64,000 nt of DNA. It comes from Clostridium_AD sp050717515. Its GTDB lineage: Bacteria; Bacillota; Clostridia; Clostridiales; Clostridiaceae. Positions within the stretch are counted from its first letter, which is position 1; the number at the start of each line of letters is the position of its first letter. The DNA is taken from NCBI RefSeq assembly GCF_050717515.1, contig NZ_JBOITL010000038.1, forward strand, positions 1-64,000. The letters are read 5' to 3'. The notes beneath the pieces were generated by a model that was not told the DNA's origin, did not search any database, and worked only from the letters and a program-made list of their open reading frames with translations. The position numbers were made by a program, and so were the translations under genes. Shown here in pieces: positions 16,482-25,922 of this stretch.

Positions 16482-16940
16482 TCATGCTTTATCCTTCAGA
16501 TTATATTCCATAACTATTTCATCTTCATCAACTTCACCAGTATAATGGAACCCCATGTCAAGGTATAAATTGCGTGCGACTTCATCACCTTCTATATAGC
16601 AAAGAATTATCGAATCATATTTCTCTTCATTCTTTATCATGGAGAACCAGAGTTGCATAGCAGACTTTCCATAACCCTTTCCTTGATATTGTTCTGCAAT
16701 CATGAACTGGTCTAGCACACACACTAGGCTATCATCGTCTAAATCATGTTTCATTAACATTCCTATTGGTAAATCCCCGTTATAAATGGCATATACACGA
16801 CTATTATAATCTCGAAATGCAAATGCCCTTGCAAGTATTGTCACATTGGGAGCAACAAATTTTTTCTGTTCTTCTTTAACCTTCAGTTCCTTAAAAGTAC
16901 GCCAATTATCGGGAGTAATATTACTAAAATGTATAGTCAT
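16482..16940 (-). CDS. GNAT family N-acetyltransferase (BltD/PaiA-like)
   Basis: A 152-residue acetyltransferase with FMIAEQYQGKGYGKSAMQL (acetyl-CoA loop QGKGYG) and the C-terminal NLYLDMGFHYTGEVDEDEIV run. This ending is typical of spermidine/diamine acetyltransferase-like GNATs, so a polyamine substrate is possible. The gene is complete. GAGGTGAATT precedes the ATG. It is isolated from its neighbours by about 100 nt on each side. Confidence 0.85.
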   Translation of the reverse strand: MTIHFSNITPDNWRTFKELKVKEEQKKFVAPNVTILARAFAFRDYNSRVYAIYNGDLPIGMLMKHDLDDDSLVCVLDQFMIAEQYQGKGYGKSAMQLWFSMIKNEEKYDSIILCYIEGDEVARNLYLDMGFHYTGEVDEDEIVMEYNLKDKA

Positions 16941-17051
16941 AATTCACCTCACAAGAAATAAAATTTCTGTCAATCTTTAATTTACATTTTTCTACAGTTA
17001 TATTGTATGATAAGAATATTACGAGCCTTTATTAAATAATAATTTAACGAA

Positions 17052-17906
17052 CTAAAGTATACATTTATAACATCTATATTTCTCTTTAATTTCAAAACCT
17101 GCAGTCAACGCTAAATTTAATTCATCAGTACAATCTTCATCAGTAAAAAACAAAATTTCCTTTATTTCACCAAATTCATTATATAATTGCATTAACATTT
17201 CATTAATTAAAATACTTTCAACACCATTATTTTTATATTCTTTATCAATAAATAAACCAACAATGTCTGATAAGTCTTTGCCAGTCTTAGTAAAAATGCT
17301 TGCATGAATCGCTTCATCTTTCCTAAAAACAAGTACCTGAAAGCGCTCCATATGCTTTTGTAAATTTTTGCTATTCCAATAACCTCCAGAAGGGATAGCA
17401 TATTTGTCATGAAATATAGCATATTCTTCAAAATTATCTTTAGTAATTTTATCTACGCAATCATGCTTTTGATTCGAATTGGATTTTAAATTATATAAAC
17501 TGGTAACAATACTAGATTCGATACATTCTATATTCTTTTTCATAAAATATTGATTTGCATTTTCGTTAGAAAATGGTACCCCTATCAATAATTCATATCC
17601 AGCTAATTTCTTACTTATATACCCAATCAATTCTTCTGCAGTTTGGTCACAATCTTCTCTTATCAAAAATTGTGTTGTTTGTGCATATTTTTCATCACAT
17701 ATCCAAAAATAAACACAAACTCCACATAATACATTTTGATGATAGCAAGCTACTATATTATAATTATCTTCACGGATAGCTCTTTCGATCTCTCTTTCAC
17801 ACTCTTTCATTGATTTTATTCTTGGATAACTAGCATATAAATTATTCTGATTTAATTCCCATGCAAAATCAATTACTTCTTCAACTTTATTAATTGTTTT
17901 TATCAT
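17052..17906 (-). CDS. GNAT family N-acetyltransferase, two-domain
   Basis: A 284-residue protein with a GNAT-like N-terminal half (IVACYHQNVLCGVCVYFW) and a second GNAT half (IVGLFIDKEYKNNGVESILI), the latter with the Gly-poor loop YKNNGVES in place of QGxGxG. The second loop therefore looks degenerate, and acetyl-CoA binding may fall to one half only. CAGGGGGTATAG precedes the ATG. Function unknown. Confidence 0.65.
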   Translation of the reverse strand: MIKTINKVEEVIDFAWELNQNNLYASYPRIKSMKECEREIERAIREDNYNIVACYHQNVLCGVCVYFWICDEKYAQTTQFLIREDCDQTAEELIGYISKKLAGYELLIGVPFSNENANQYFMKKNIECIESSIVTSLYNLKSNSNQKHDCVDKITKDNFEEYAIFHDKYAIPSGGYWNSKNLQKHMERFQVLVFRKDEAIHASIFTKTGKDLSDIVGLFIDKEYKNNGVESILINEMLMQLYNEFGEIKEILFFTDEDCTDELNLALTAGFEIKEKYRCYKCIL

Positions 17907-17976
17907 TGTCTATACCCCCTGTACTATTAATATTTTATATTTCTGTTTAGCTTAATCTGCCCTTACAAATACTTCA

Positions 17977-18594
17977 TCATATTTTTATACACAATTCACC
18001 TTCCGCTTCTCTGCTAAACCTATCAATAAATGAATGTACAAAAGAAACTTTGTCATCAAAAATTTCGCGCGATACCTCATAATTAAGTAATTCTCTACAT
18101 TTTTGAACTTCAGAGTCAAATTCCTTGTTATAAAATTCTACTGAATTTTGCATTGGCTCGTCTTTATGAGCATAATACTGAAAATTCATCCAGATTTCCA
18201 CAGCACCAAAATGGTCAAGTATGTCTGCATCCTGTACTATTTTTATATATTCTGAATAAACATTATTTTTCTTTCTTAGGTTGTGGGAATATATTATTTT
18301 AACAATCTCATTAATTTCATACTCTGTACAATATTCTTTAAGAACATCTTTAATCAATACAGCTCCATATTTTCCATGGGGTTCTATTCCCTTTGCTATA
18401 TCATGAAATAATGAAGCAACAATAATAATATCATCATGAGAGCAATCTTCTGATAAAATTACTTCTCGCAATTTCAAAGAAAGTTTAGACACTCTTATTC
18501 CATGGTAGTAAATAAATCCTTTTTCTCTTTCTAAATGGGATTTTCTATTAGCCAGCAACTTATATGCAATTTCTCTAAGAACATTAATATCCAT
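17977..18594 (-). CDS. HD domain phosphohydrolase
   Basis: A 205-residue protein with YYHGIRVSKL (His), ASLFHDIAKG (the HD pair) and VQDADILDHFG (distal Asp): the metal-binding H...HD...D set of the HD superfamily. These enzymes cleave nucleotide phosphoesters; the SHNLRKK and DADILD segments resemble the YedJ/uncharacterised branch. GGGAGGATATG marks the start. It is a single-gene unit followed by a long repeat region. Confidence 0.85.
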   Translation of the reverse strand: MDINVLREIAYKLLANRKSHLEREKGFIYYHGIRVSKLSLKLREVILSEDCSHDDIIIVASLFHDIAKGIEPHGKYGAVLIKDVLKEYCTEYEINEIVKIIYSHNLRKKNNVYSEYIKIVQDADILDHFGAVEIWMNFQYYAHKDEPMQNSVEFYNKEFDSEVQKCRELLNYEVSREIFDDKVSFVHSFIDRFSREAEGELCIKI

Positions 18595-18699
18595 TCATAT
18601 CCTCCCATATCTTAATTCTTGTATATACTGTAACTGTACTCCAACTAACTACGATATCCTTCACACTCACCATGACGTAAATTTTTTTTCAGCTTACAG

Positions 18700-19150
18700 T
18701 TATAGACATAATACTCGTAAATACTTCTAAACCATTCTACAAACAATATTTCTGCATCCTTCTATCATATTCCTTCTAAATTTGTATAATAAATCAAAAT
18801 AACTCGTTATTTACTAAACAATCCATCTTAACTTTTCTTTAATATTATGAAACAACAAAAAAAACACCGATATCTAACCGATGTTTTTTGTCCAAGCAAA
18901 TCTATTTAACAAATAACCTTAATCTTTTTGAATTATTTAATGCAAGATTTTAATGACAAGCGGCTCAAAAGCTTACCATTTATGTAGGTGTCTATTCATG
19001 GCTATATGACTCATTTACATATCTTGCTTTTAGTTCTTGAATATTCATAGATAAATTCAATCTATAGCAATTACAAACACAGCAATCCATAAGCCATCGT
19101 TATGACTAGGCCCCTCTGTCTTTTAAAATATTCACAAAAATAAACAGCAC
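18700..19150. repeat. Dispersed terminator repeat R1, copy B, with embedded frame remnant
   Basis: Contains the R1 strings in order (ATACTCGTAAATACTTCTAA, ATCATATTCCTTCTAAATTT, AACTCGTTATTTACTAAACA), the terminator hairpin near 18868-18890, and beyond it the minus-strand frame remnant (HNDGLWIAV, SMNIQELKARY) shared with the copies at 51018 and 59920. Here no tRNA scar follows. Confidence 0.65.
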
Positions 19151-19169
19151 TTCTGCTTCATAAAACTAG

Positions 19170-19480
19170 TCTCCAGCATTAAGCCACTCAAGCGATCCTG
19201 CTTTGCCATCCGAAATTCTAACCTTAATTCTAATATTTCGTTTCCTTTTAAACTTTCACTATTAATAAATTCTACCTTTCCTTTATATATCCTGCAGTAT
19301 CATAAATCTTTTTAATGCAGTTATTATCAAATCTATATATTACTGAACTAGGATCATCACTTGGACTACTGTGGTAAATGTGTAAGGTACTACATTATTA
19401 ACTATCTTTTAATTACCTTTGTAAAAAACCTTTATGGACGTAAATACCAATTCGTCTCTATATTCAATATTCATTAGATT
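19170..19480 (-). pseudogene. Decayed gene fragments, possibly retropepsin-like
   Basis: A minus-strand frame starts at 19474 with MNIEYRDELVFTSIKVFYKG and is soon interrupted. The pattern recalls small clostridial proteins with an aspartyl-protease-like fold, but the DTG motif is lost, so this is a guess. A second fragment reads SSVIYRFDNNCIKKIYD near 19300-19350. From 19490 to 19735 I see nothing supportable. Confidence 0.2.
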
Positions 19481-19737
19481 GCACCTCGATATCCTCTTAT
19501 GGCCTTTACCTCAATAACTATACTTTCATCAAAATATACAATTTACTCCATATACATGGGATATATTTATAAGTCGATAAACTATTAAGCACCCCTTAAT
19601 TATAATGTTTAACTAATATAGTTGTTTTCCTATGCCATCTTTCATTATTTGGTATAACCCAAGCTAAAGTCTTTACCTAAAATTAAAGAACCTGAAGTTA
19701 GTTAAACTAGTCCCTATAGGATATACTCTTTGAAAAA

Positions 19738-19778
19738 AAGCCCAAATAGTTAGAATATTTATCCAACTATTTGCAGCT
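19738..19778 (-). terminator. Terminator after arsR-type gene
   Basis: CAAATAGTT pairs with AACTATTTG, extended by AGC/GCT across mismatches, followed by CTTTTTTTC on the minus strand. It lies 12 nt after the ArsR-family stop codon. Confidence 0.7.
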
Positions 19779-19789
19779 TTTAAAGAAGT

Positions 19790-20101
19790 TTATCTTTCTT
19801 CTATGTTGTCTTTCATATTATTCACATAACCAAAAACATATTTATTAACATGCTCTATAATAATTTTCACCTCATCATTATATATTCTATAGTGAATCTC
19901 AAGTCCAACTCTCTCACTCTTAACCAGTCCTGAATCCTTTAAAATTCTTAAATGCTGTGATAAGTTCGCTTGGCTAAATTCAAATTTTTCATTTAGCTTA
20001 CAAACACATATAGGTCCATCGCAAAGTAACTGCATTATTTTATATCTTACAGAATGTCCAAGTGCCTTAAATACCTTTACCGCTAAATCATCTTGATTCA
20101 A
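19790..20101 (-). CDS. ArsR/SmtB family metalloregulator
   Basis: A 103-residue winged-helix repressor: KALGHSVRYKIMQLLCDGPICVCKLNEKF contains the ArsR-type metal site (C-V-C after a more distant C), in the α3 helix as in arsenic-responsive ArsR. SQANLSQHLRILKDSGLV is the recognition helix and RVGLEIHYRIYN the wing. It should bind the operator upstream and release on arsenite or a similar metalloid. The permease pair lies upstream on the same strand, with 145 nt between. Confidence 0.88.
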   Translation of the reverse strand: MNQDDLAVKVFKALGHSVRYKIMQLLCDGPICVCKLNEKFEFSQANLSQHLRILKDSGLVKSERVGLEIHYRIYNDEVKIIIEHVNKYVFGYVNNMKDNIEER

Positions 20102-20148
20102 TTTTTTTCCTCCTTGTACTTTTGAGAGGTAATTAATTACTATTAACC

Positions 20149-20218
20149 TTACTTATGTGCTTATAATTTTAAATTAATTACTTATATAGTATTTATTATA
20201 TAGTACATAAGCAAGTAT
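20149..20218. promoter_or_regulatory. Possible ArsR operator region
   Basis: CTTACTTATGTGCTTAT and AGTACATAAGCAAGTATT share inverted GCTTAT/ATAAGC cores on both sides of an AT-rich promoter-like stretch upstream of the ArsR gene. The assignment to ArsR is inference. Confidence 0.35.
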
Positions 20219-20246
20219 TTCAATATTCTAGCTATTAACTATATAT

Positions 20247-20780
20247 CTATAGCTTTTCTGCGTTCTTATAAATGCTATTAACTTCATCCTTTGAAACAAA
20301 AACTGATAATAAGTAAGCAATTATTATTATTCCTGGAATATCAATTAATAATCTTGTTATTGCAAACTTACTTCCAAGAGCTGATATTTCAAATAATAAC
20401 ATTGGAATTTTAGTAGTGGACCAAGCTCCAATAAAGATCAGAACATTACTAAATTTAACTCCTTTTTTCATGAAAACTGCTGCAACAGGGAATGCACCAT
20501 AAAGGGGACCTGCTGCTGCTGAACCTAGAATTATTGAAAGTATTATTCCTTTAAGACCTGATCCTTCTCCCATATATTTCATCATCATTTCTCTTGGAAC
20601 CCATATATCAAGTAGTCCAAGCAGTACAAATACTGGTGGTATAACTAAAGCCATTTCTTTAAAACTATATGCAGCAATACTAAAAGATTTCATTCCCAAA
20701 TTATAATTAAATATTGCTAGAATGCCTACTGCTATTATCATTCCAATAAAATATCTATATCTTTTTAATAACTTTTTCAT
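20247..20780 (-). CDS. Permease half (ArsP/DUF318 type), C-terminal partner
   Basis: A 177-residue membrane protein with about five helices and ILGSAAAGPLYGAFPVAAVF, the conserved half-repeat of PF03773 permeases. It is homologous to residues 1-175 of the protein at 5137 but lacks the ferredoxin domain. It is 3 nt after its partner (20784-21260), so the two are expected to form one permease. With the ArsR gene next to it, arsenical export is the likely role. Confidence 0.78.
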   Translation of the reverse strand: MKKLLKRYRYFIGMIIAVGILAIFNYNLGMKSFSIAAYSFKEMALVIPPVFVLLGLLDIWVPREMMMKYMGEGSGLKGIILSIILGSAAAGPLYGAFPVAAVFMKKGVKFSNVLIFIGAWSTTKIPMLLFEISALGSKFAITRLLIDIPGIIIIAYLLSVFVSKDEVNSIYKNAEKL

Positions 20781-20783
20781 ACA

Positions 20784-21260
20784 CTAAACCACCTTTCCAA
20801 TAATATATGCTACTAAAAACGAAAATATAAAAGCAAATAAATTTCTAAGTAATGTTAACTTCTTGCCAAAATATTTTATTTCCACTGGCATAGTAACAAC
20901 ACCCACCATCATTAATGATGAAAGAAAAGCACCTATCTGCATATAACCTGCACCATTTTGAAGTAACATTGCTGCAGTGGGGAAAGCAACAAATCCTGGA
21001 ATTAAAGTTATTGCTCCAACTACTGCGGCAATTATAACACCAAAAAAGCCTGAATTAGTTCCAATAACCTTTGATATTAACTCTGCATTGAATACCGCAA
21101 GTAGAATTCCAACAAACATAATAACTGTTAAGAACTCCGGTAAAATATTCTCAAATGCTTTCCAAGCTTTTTTAAGTGCCATTTTAGTTTTTTTCTTATT
21201 TTTATAATAAGAAAAAACTAATAACAAAATTGTTAATGTATATAAAATAATATTACTCAT
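20784..21260 (-). CDS. Permease half (ArsP/DUF318 type), N-terminal partner
   Basis: A 158-residue membrane protein with about four helices, a lysine-rich stretch YKNKKKTKMALKKAW near residue 25 and ITLIPGFVAFPTAAML, as in PF03773. It is a paralogue of 5862-6344. Half-length genes like these are a recurring clostridial arrangement in which the two halves are made separately. Confidence 0.78.
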   Translation of the reverse strand: MSNIILYTLTILLLVFSYYKNKKKTKMALKKAWKAFENILPEFLTVIMFVGILLAVFNAELISKVIGTNSGFFGVIIAAVVGAITLIPGFVAFPTAAMLLQNGAGYMQIGAFLSSLMMVGVVTMPVEIKYFGKKLTLLRNLFAFIFSFLVAYIIGKVV

Positions 21261-21308
21261 TTAAGTCTAACCCCCTAATTTACATTAATTATGCCACAGT
21301 TTTCACAT

Positions 21309-21605
21309 CTATTGAACTCTAATTGTATAGTTATATGGCTTATACCCAAGAGTTTTATTTTCATCATTACTCTTTTGTGACAGTTTAATAGCAAAATAGC
21401 TTACAACAATAGATAATGCATCACTTAAATTATGAACTGCATCAGAAATTAAGGATAAGCTGCCTGAATATAATCCGCCTATTATTTCAACTGCTGTTAT
21501 AACAAGATTTAAAATCATAGTTATAAGTAAATTTATTCCTTTAACCTCACTAACATCATGATTATGGCCATGGTTATGAGCATCTGTATGATTATGATCT
21601 GACAT
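21309..21605 (-). pseudogene. Truncated cation diffusion facilitator (CDF) transporter
   Basis: The 98 residues begin with a His-rich leader (HNHTDAHNHGHNHD) and two membrane helices including SLISDAVHNLSDALSIVVS, the CDF metal site (HxxxD / SDxxHxxxD). The normal protein has about 300 residues; here the sequence leaves the family after KTLGYK and stops ten residues later. It is a 3'-truncated gene, probably non-functional. The start is ATG at 21605 after GGGAGG. It sits between the ArsR/permease unit and the DGC gene in a metal-resistance context. Confidence 0.75.
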
Positions 21606-21736
21606 AATGTTTCCTCCCAATATTAGTTCAATTACATAACTATATAATTAACTGGTTAATTCAATTCAATAAATTTAGTCAATATGATTTTATTCATATT
21701 GACCAAATGCTATTAATTATACATTAATACTAATTA

Positions 21737-22348
21737 CTATTTCTCGTAAACTTCTAAAACTGCACTTTCAACCGCAGCAGAAATTTTTTCAAGATCTGTT
21801 GATAAGTTTAAATCAAAATTCTTTGCAACTCCCAAATCTTTGGAAACAATAATATGTCTATCTGCTTCAAATCCAAAGGCCTTTAAGGTCTTTTTAGCAC
21901 AACTCATTGGACATCCGTCTATAGCTACTATTCCCTTTGCATTTTTTGCTCCATTTGTGATGTTCGGAAGTTTTGCTGAAATACTTGCAAGACATAATAA
22001 TGATGCCTTATCGTACCCAACATTATTTGCAGCCTTTACACTACCAAGCATTGTTGACTGTCCTACATTCGATGCACCCGCACAGTAAAATACTGCAACT
22101 GGGCTTTTCTGCTCTTCAACTTCAATACCCTTTGTTTTCTTATCCATATAAGGAAGATACCAATTTTCAGTTTGTTTTTTAATTACAGTGCCTATAGGTT
22201 TTTTTATATCACTACTGCTTTGTTTATCTTCTTGTTGTAATGAACCACATCCACAACCACCAGTTACTTGTACTTGTTTTACTTGTTCTGTTCCTACTAA
22301 ACCACAGCCACAGCCACAGCCGCAGCCACTAACTTCTTTTTCACTCAT
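21737..22348 (-). CDS. DGC-domain putative zinc-binding protein with Cys-Gly-rich leader
   Basis: A 203-residue protein. Residues 1-40 contain two CGCG clusters (GCGCGCGCGL and GGCGCGS), a potential metal or metalloid-binding leader. Residues 80-203 match the DGC family (FYCAGASNVGQ, then IDGCPMSCAKK), four-cysteine proteins that often lie next to arsenic or selenium genes. The order ArsR, permease halves, DGC suggests a chaperone or sensor role in metalloid resistance. Function is unproven. GGAGGAATT precedes the ATG. Confidence 0.75.
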   Translation of the reverse strand: MSEKEVSGCGCGCGCGLVGTEQVKQVQVTGGCGCGSLQQEDKQSSSDIKKPIGTVIKKQTENWYLPYMDKKTKGIEVEEQKSPVAVFYCAGASNVGQSTMLGSVKAANNVGYDKASLLCLASISAKLPNITNGAKNAKGIVAIDGCPMSCAKKTLKAFGFEADRHIIVSKDLGVAKNFDLNLSTDLEKISAAVESAVLEVYEK

Positions 22349-22545
22349 TTTAATTCCTCCATTTGCTTATTTATGTAATTAACCATTTAATTAATTTCTT
22401 ATATTCTTATGTTAAAACTTTTAGTTCATGTTGTCAATACCTTTTTTAATACTTTATAATAAATAGTATGTTTTAATTAAATAATTATATACAACTTATC
22501 ATATAAGGTATTTTTATAAAGGTTTCAACGTTGACTATATCTAAT

Positions 22546-22582
22546 GAAAGAAAGGTTGCCTGATTAAGGCAACCTTTCTTTC
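22546..22582. terminator. Strong bidirectional terminator
   Basis: GAAAGAAAGGTTGCC and its exact complement form a 15-bp stem with a 7-nt loop. The A-rich and T-rich bases of the stem allow termination from either side. It lies 108 nt after the stop of the C39-like gene and 154 nt upstream of the DGC gene start. Confidence 0.85.
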
Positions 22583-22689
22583 TAACAATATTTCTCATTT
22601 TCATTTCACAATAACATGATATTACCGGTAGTTCAAAAACCGAAAAGTCATTCTTATGTATATTAAAATTGTTTTTAATTGTAGTAAAA

Positions 22690-23328
22690 TTAATTAAATT
22701 TAAAGTATACAAATCCTCCTCCAATTGTTGTAGTATTGTACCATAACACAAGGTCAATTTTTTTAATTAATTCTTCATCTAAAATTTTAATAAACGCACT
22801 TTTCCCATCTTCTGAATACTCTAGTGAAATTATAGTAACCCAATGCCACGGTTGTAAATTCTTTTCATCACCGTTACATAAATTTAGAAATGCTATAGGC
22901 GCATCATTGATAAGTCCATCTTGTAAAAACATCAATACTTCTGATAATTTAGGACGTTTAAATTTATCTTTAGGCAAATCTAAAAAGTTATAGTTAACAT
23001 TTAGGCCTCTTGATTTTGTGTAAGCAAGTACATCTTCATAAAACATTTTAGTTGTGGGTATACCCTCTTTTGTTGGCGTAACATATTTCCAAACTTCTTC
23101 CATTAGAGATAAGCAGCTCTCATTGCTGCTTATCTCTTTATCTACTTCAAAAATAGACCTGCTATGATTTAGATAAAAGATAATAGCACTTGCTGTAGTA
23201 GGACCACATCCCGATTGGCGTTGCCACTCTGTAGTATACCATTCTTGATTACAGCCATTAATCATTTTGTGCGTGCTTTTGTCTAATACCTTAAATAAAT
23301 CTGGATTCTCTATTGACTTTACAATCAT
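22690..23328 (-). CDS. C39-like cysteine protease-fold protein
   Basis: A 212-residue soluble protein with a papain-like triad: Cys41 in RQSGCGPTTASAII, His162 in PWHWVTIIS and Asp184 in KILDEE. The N-terminal NQEWY and SGCGPTT are typical of the peptidase C39-like family. No signal peptide or ABC transporter domain is present, so it is not a bacteriocin exporter. It stands alone between the CoA-disulfide reductase and the terminator. The substrate is unknown. GGGGGTAGG precedes the ATG. Confidence 0.7.
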   Translation of the reverse strand: MIVKSIENPDLFKVLDKSTHKMINGCNQEWYTTEWQRQSGCGPTTASAIIFYLNHSRSIFEVDKEISSNESCLSLMEEVWKYVTPTKEGIPTTKMFYEDVLAYTKSRGLNVNYNFLDLPKDKFKRPKLSEVLMFLQDGLINDAPIAFLNLCNGDEKNLQPWHWVTIISLEYSEDGKSAFIKILDEELIKKIDLVLWYNTTTIGGGFVYFKFN

Positions 23329-23496
23329 ATATACCTACCCCCGCTATTAAAATCAGTTAAAATATTACTGAATCAGTATCCAATTTAGGCATCCATCCCA
23401 CGCCCATTTATGGGGGATATATAAATCCTATAAGTTCCCAACCTTGTTGGAATTTAGTTATATATAAATTACCACTTTGTAATTGTGTATAAGCAT

Positions 23497-25143
23497 CTAC
23501 ATTTGGTTTTTATAATTTTTAAATCCACCTGACAAATTATAAACCTTTTTAAATTTATTATTTATCAATATATTTTGTACTGCATTACCTGTTACTCCTT
23601 TGTTACAATAAGTAACTGTAACTTCATCCCTATCTAAAGCTTCTAATTCTTTTCGAATCTTATCTTGAGGAATGTTTTTTGCTACCTCTACATGACCTTC
23701 CCCATATTGCTTTGACACTCTTGTATCTATAATTTTAATTTTTTCTCCATTTTTCAATCTAGTTTTTAATTGTTCTGGAGTTATAATTTCTCTTCCTTTA
23801 TTAATAGCATTGTCAAGTATCATACCTGTGTACATTACCGGGTCTTTGGTTGTTGAGAAAGGTGGTGCATAGGCTAAATCGAGATGAAATAAATCCTCAA
23901 CCACGGCGCCATAGGTAATTGCTGTTGCAAAAACATCAATTCTTTTATCAACACCATTTGTACCAACAATCTGTACGCCGAGTAGCTTACCTGTATTTTT
24001 ATCTGCTACGGCTTTTATAGTCATCTCTTCACCACCATAGTAAGTTGCTTTATCAGGTTTTATATTATGGCATACAGCCACTTCATAGCCTTCCTTTAAT
24101 GCTTCTTTTTCACTTAACCCAGTATAAGCAACGGCCAAATCAAAAATCTTGAAAATCCCAGTTCCAAGTATTCCTCTAAACTGGAGGCCTCCACCCGTTA
24201 TTGAATCTCCTACTATCCTACCGGTTTTATTTGCAGTAGATCCTAAAGGTCTATATATGTTTTTTCCTGTTATTAGTGAATAACTTTCTGAGCAATCCCC
24301 ACAGGAATATATGTAATCAAAATTAGTTTGCATTTTTTTATTAACACTAATTGCTCCCGTTAACCCAATTTCAATTCCAGCCTCCTTAGCAATTTTAACG
24401 TTTGGTTTAATTCCTACAGCAGCAATAATAAAGTCTGTTTCTATTTCCTTGCCACTACTTAAAACTACTTTAGTGCTAGTGACTTCACCTTTAACTTCGG
24501 TAACACTGTCTCCTAAAACAAGATTAATACCTTTTTCATTCAAATATTTTTCGATATAGATGGCCATATCCTTATCTAGTGGTGGCATAACCTGATTTGC
24601 AAGTTCAACTAGGGTGACATCAATTCCTAGATCCTTTAGGTTTTCTGTCATTTCAAGTCCTATAAAACCTGAGCCAACAATAACTACGCGCTTTGGTTTA
24701 TTTTTATTTATAAATGCCTTTATTCTATCTGCACTTTGTACATTTCTTAAATAAAAAACATTTTCATTGTAAATACCTGGAATATTCGGCATCACAGAAC
24801 TTGCACCAGTAGATATTACTAATTTATCAAAGTCTTGATTAAAAATTTCTTCTGTCTTTAAATTCTTTACCGTTAACATCTTTTCTACGGCATCTATATT
24901 TAAAACTTCATGCTGCGTAAAAATGTCAACATTATATTTTTTCTTAAAAAAACTTGCATCTCTTGGTACAAGTTCCCCTCTATCTTTTACTTTATTCCCA
25001 ATATAATATGGAAGTCCACAACCTGAATAGGATATATCCTTGTCTTTCTCAAAAATAATCATTTCAGACTCTTCGTCGTTTCTTCTTGCCTTGGCAGCTG
25101 CTGAGGTTCCACCTGCAACAGCCCCTATAATTACAATTTTCAT
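23497..25143 (-). CDS. CoA-disulfide reductase-like FAD enzyme with rhodanese domain
   Basis: A 548-residue fusion. Residues 1-445 form a pyridine nucleotide-disulfide oxidoreductase: GAVAGGTSAAAKAR (FAD), SGCGLPYYIG with redox Cys42 as in CoA-disulfide reductase, VVIVGSGFIGLEMTENL (NAD(P)H) and YSCGDCSE. Residues about 460-548 are a rhodanese domain with the active-site loop CNKGVTGN at Cys513. The architecture is that of CoADR-RHD, linked to CoA persulfide or polysulfide reduction. GAGGAAAAAA precedes the ATG. The broken arsenate genes upstream suggest a locus for arsenic and thiol stress. Confidence 0.92.
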   Translation of the reverse strand: MKIVIIGAVAGGTSAAAKARRNDEESEMIIFEKDKDISYSGCGLPYYIGNKVKDRGELVPRDASFFKKKYNVDIFTQHEVLNIDAVEKMLTVKNLKTEEIFNQDFDKLVISTGASSVMPNIPGIYNENVFYLRNVQSADRIKAFINKNKPKRVVIVGSGFIGLEMTENLKDLGIDVTLVELANQVMPPLDKDMAIYIEKYLNEKGINLVLGDSVTEVKGEVTSTKVVLSSGKEIETDFIIAAVGIKPNVKIAKEAGIEIGLTGAISVNKKMQTNFDYIYSCGDCSESYSLITGKNIYRPLGSTANKTGRIVGDSITGGGLQFRGILGTGIFKIFDLAVAYTGLSEKEALKEGYEVAVCHNIKPDKATYYGGEEMTIKAVADKNTGKLLGVQIVGTNGVDKRIDVFATAITYGAVVEDLFHLDLAYAPPFSTTKDPVMYTGMILDNAINKGREIITPEQLKTRLKNGEKIKIIDTRVSKQYGEGHVEVAKNIPQDKIRKELEALDRDEVTVTYCNKGVTGNAVQNILINNKFKKVYNLSGGFKNYKNQM

Positions 25144-25230
25144 TTTTTTCCTCCTCTTATTACCGAATCAATATCTATTTAGGTATTCACAATTAAATTC
25201 ATGCAACAATGCACCTTCTAATCACTACTT

Positions 25231-25775
25231 TTATACTAATAAATCCTTTAATTTATCACCTTTAATTTCATCAGGATTACAAGGTATTACAGCAAATTTA
25301 CCATTTGCATGTGCATCAACCTTGTTAATCCATTCAATTTCATTTCTTGCCTTTGCAGACAATAATTTATTCGTAGTCCCTGCGGCTTGAAGAGATGAAT
25401 TAATAACCCACCATTTTGTTGAAATTTTCGCACGCACTATATCTTGCTTCATATACCGGTGTAGCTTCAGCAAGGGTTACAATGATGACTTCAGTTTCGG
25501 AAGCATTACGAAGCCTTGGCAATAATTTTTTAACAGATTCCGGAATATCTCCCTGTGATCGCTTAATTTCTTGGTTATAGCTTTGAGTGGAATCAAGCAG
25601 CAATTGTAGTTTTGCCTACGCCACCCTTTCCCATAGTGAATATCACTTTTTTATTGTTATTGTACAAATCATCAATAACATCTTTAAGTTTAGGAATAGT
25701 TTCAGCATACAGTGCTTCTGTTATCTGTGACCTACAAAAATTGTGAACACATATAAATGCTACCCTTGGCTTCAT
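25231..25775 (-). pseudogene. arsA: arsC-arsA remnant with internal deletions and frameshift
   Basis: The frame opens as an arsenate reductase (KPRVAFICVHNFCRSQ, the CxxxCRS-type loop changed to CVHNFCRS), passes into an ArsA ATPase P-loop (FTMGKGGVGKTTIAA), jumps by a frame change to LLDSTQSYNQEIKRSQGD, continues to VTLAEATPVYEA, and after another shift to STKWWVINSSLQAAGTTNKL and a stop after DEIKGDKLKDLL. Most of ArsA between the P-loop and DSTQSY is missing, as is most of ArsC. It is clearly not functional. It fits the arsenic-type locus downstream. Confidence 0.85.
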
Positions 25776-25922
25776 AAAATAATTCTCTTTTTTATTATAT
25801 ATAATAGTTTTAATTTTAAAATACGATTTGAATATTTGTATATTCGCTTATGCTCATATTGTAATATTAACTATCTATTTTGTCAACAGCTTATCATAAT
25901 ATTCCCTTCTAATATGATTCAT

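Noticed and set aside
22485..22757. Minus-strand 90-codon frame after the C39-like gene
   Set aside because: It overlaps the end of that gene in another frame, spans the strong terminator hairpin and has no ribosome site.
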